In this document: in pieces, positions 13,952 through 14,139 of the stretch
How the letters are laid out: each line of letters opens with the position of its first letter
Position numbering within the stretch: the first letter of the stretch is position 1
NCBI GenBank assembly: GCA_902767175.1
Contig: CACXGH010000156.1
Coordinates: forward strand, 1 to 14,139
Length of the DNA: 14,139 nt
DNA from: an uncultured Ruminococcus sp.
GTDB lineage: Bacteria; Bacillota; Clostridia; Oscillospirales; Acutalibacteraceae
Direction: 5' to 3'
The notes under the pieces: model-generated
Databases searched by the model: none
Seen by the model: the letters and a program-made list of their open reading frames with translations, nothing else
Told to the model about the DNA's origin: nothing
Made by a program: the position numbers and the translations under genes

Positions 13952-14101
13952 ACCCGGCTCCGCTGCCTGCACAGTGCCTGTGCTCTCAACTCCGCTGCCG
14001 CGTGCGTGACCGCACAGGACGACTCCGCTGCCGCGTGCGTGACCGCACAGGACGACTCCGCTGCCGCGTGCGTGACCGCACAGGACGACTCCGCTGCCGC
14101 T
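13913..14101. repeat. GC-rich 33-bp tandem repeat tract overlapping the mnmA 3' end
   Basis: Three identical 33-base units run at 13990-14022, 14023-14055 and 14056-14088, each beginning CTCCGCTGCCGCGTGCGTGA and then CCGCACAGGACGA. A partial unit begins at 14089 and breaks off near 14101. A degenerate 32-base copy lies at 13958-13989. A further divergent copy lies inside mnmA (13913-13942), where CTCC.CTGC and TGACCGCACAG are recognisable. Each unit contains the hairpin GTGCG-tgac-CGCAC. The units keep the mnmA reading frame. No T tract, spacers or gene are seen. Confidence 0.85.
13938..13983 (+). other. Two short hairpins just after mnmA
   Basis: CACAG-tgc-CTGTG (13938-13950) overlaps the mnmA stop codon, and GCACAG-tgc-CTGTGC (13969-13983) lies just beyond. 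They could protect the mRNA 3' end or weakly terminate transcription, but no T run follows either. Confidence 0.4.
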
Positions 14102-14139
14102 CGTTACACTCGCTCTTGTTATCGTTATGCGATACTTCA
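14102..14139. other. Non-coding end of the window
   Basis: The repeat tract gives way to unrelated sequence with a small hairpin TATCG-ttatg-CGATA (14120-14134). No gene or T-rich terminator is visible before the window ends. Confidence 0.5.

Noticed and set aside
13990..14088. CRISPR array
   Set aside because: The 33-base units are directly adjacent with no spacers and lie on the edge of a gene; this is a tandem repeat.
13949..14139. Read-through or recoding of the mnmA TGA
   Set aside because: The frame stays open, but TGA is the ordinary stop of fabD, fabG, accC, accD and accA here, and MnmA already has its normal C-terminus. GC-rich repeats keep frames open by chance.
1..14139. Hidden mobile element, phage or defence island
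   Set aside because: All genes are co-oriented housekeeping genes with similar base and codon use; no transposase, integrase, tRNA junction or attachment repeat was seen.

Overview
The window reads as a chromosomal segment of a Gram-positive anaerobe of the class Clostridia, most likely an Oscillospiraceae/Ruminococcus-like gut or rumen bacterium. This rests on strong Shine-Dalgarno sites, frequent AGA and ATA codons, moderate GC, the clustered fab-acc gene order with separate accD and accA, and an ABC-F protein close to Bacillus YkpA. The species is an inference. No phage, transposase, CRISPR, rRNA or tRNA gene is visible, and all genes lie on the plus strand.

Layout. Positions 1-306 hold a palindrome-rich intergenic stretch and the promoter of a small two-helix membrane protein (307-1125) with a Lys/Glu-rich tail, closed by an intrinsic terminator (about 1163-1199). 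A consensus-like promoter at 1271-1299 then starts the main block: fabH, fabD, fabG, fabF, accB, fabZ, accC, accD, accA (1368-9593). Together these make malonyl-CoA (AccABCD), transfer it to ACP (FabD), start chains (FabH), elongate them (FabF), reduce the keto group (FabG) and dehydrate (FabZ). Two expected partners are missing from the cluster: acyl carrier protein and an enoyl-ACP reductase. The larger spacers between these genes each carry an inverted repeat. The fabZ-accC spacer is the most elaborate, with a perfect 15-bp stem whose loop complements the bases just before the accC ribosome binding site.

A 343-bp spacer (9594-9936) ends in a strong terminator only about 32 bases before the next gene. 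A second likely operon follows with gaps of 33-41 bases: trmL (tRNA wobble 2'-O-methylation), a YkpA/YbiT-type ABC-F ATPase, a protein with a HEPN-like N-terminus and a CBS-type C-terminus, and mnmA (tRNA wobble 2-thiolation). The theme here is tRNA modification and translation.

After mnmA the sequence becomes GC-rich and repetitive. Three perfect 33-bp tandem units plus partial copies keep the mnmA reading frame and resemble the last codons of mnmA itself.

I found no clearly new defence or biosynthetic system. The best leads are the mnmA-derived repeat tract, the possible RNA switch before accC, the natural Glu-to-Gln change in the second ATPase site of the ABC-F protein, and the HEPN-like/CBS fusion.
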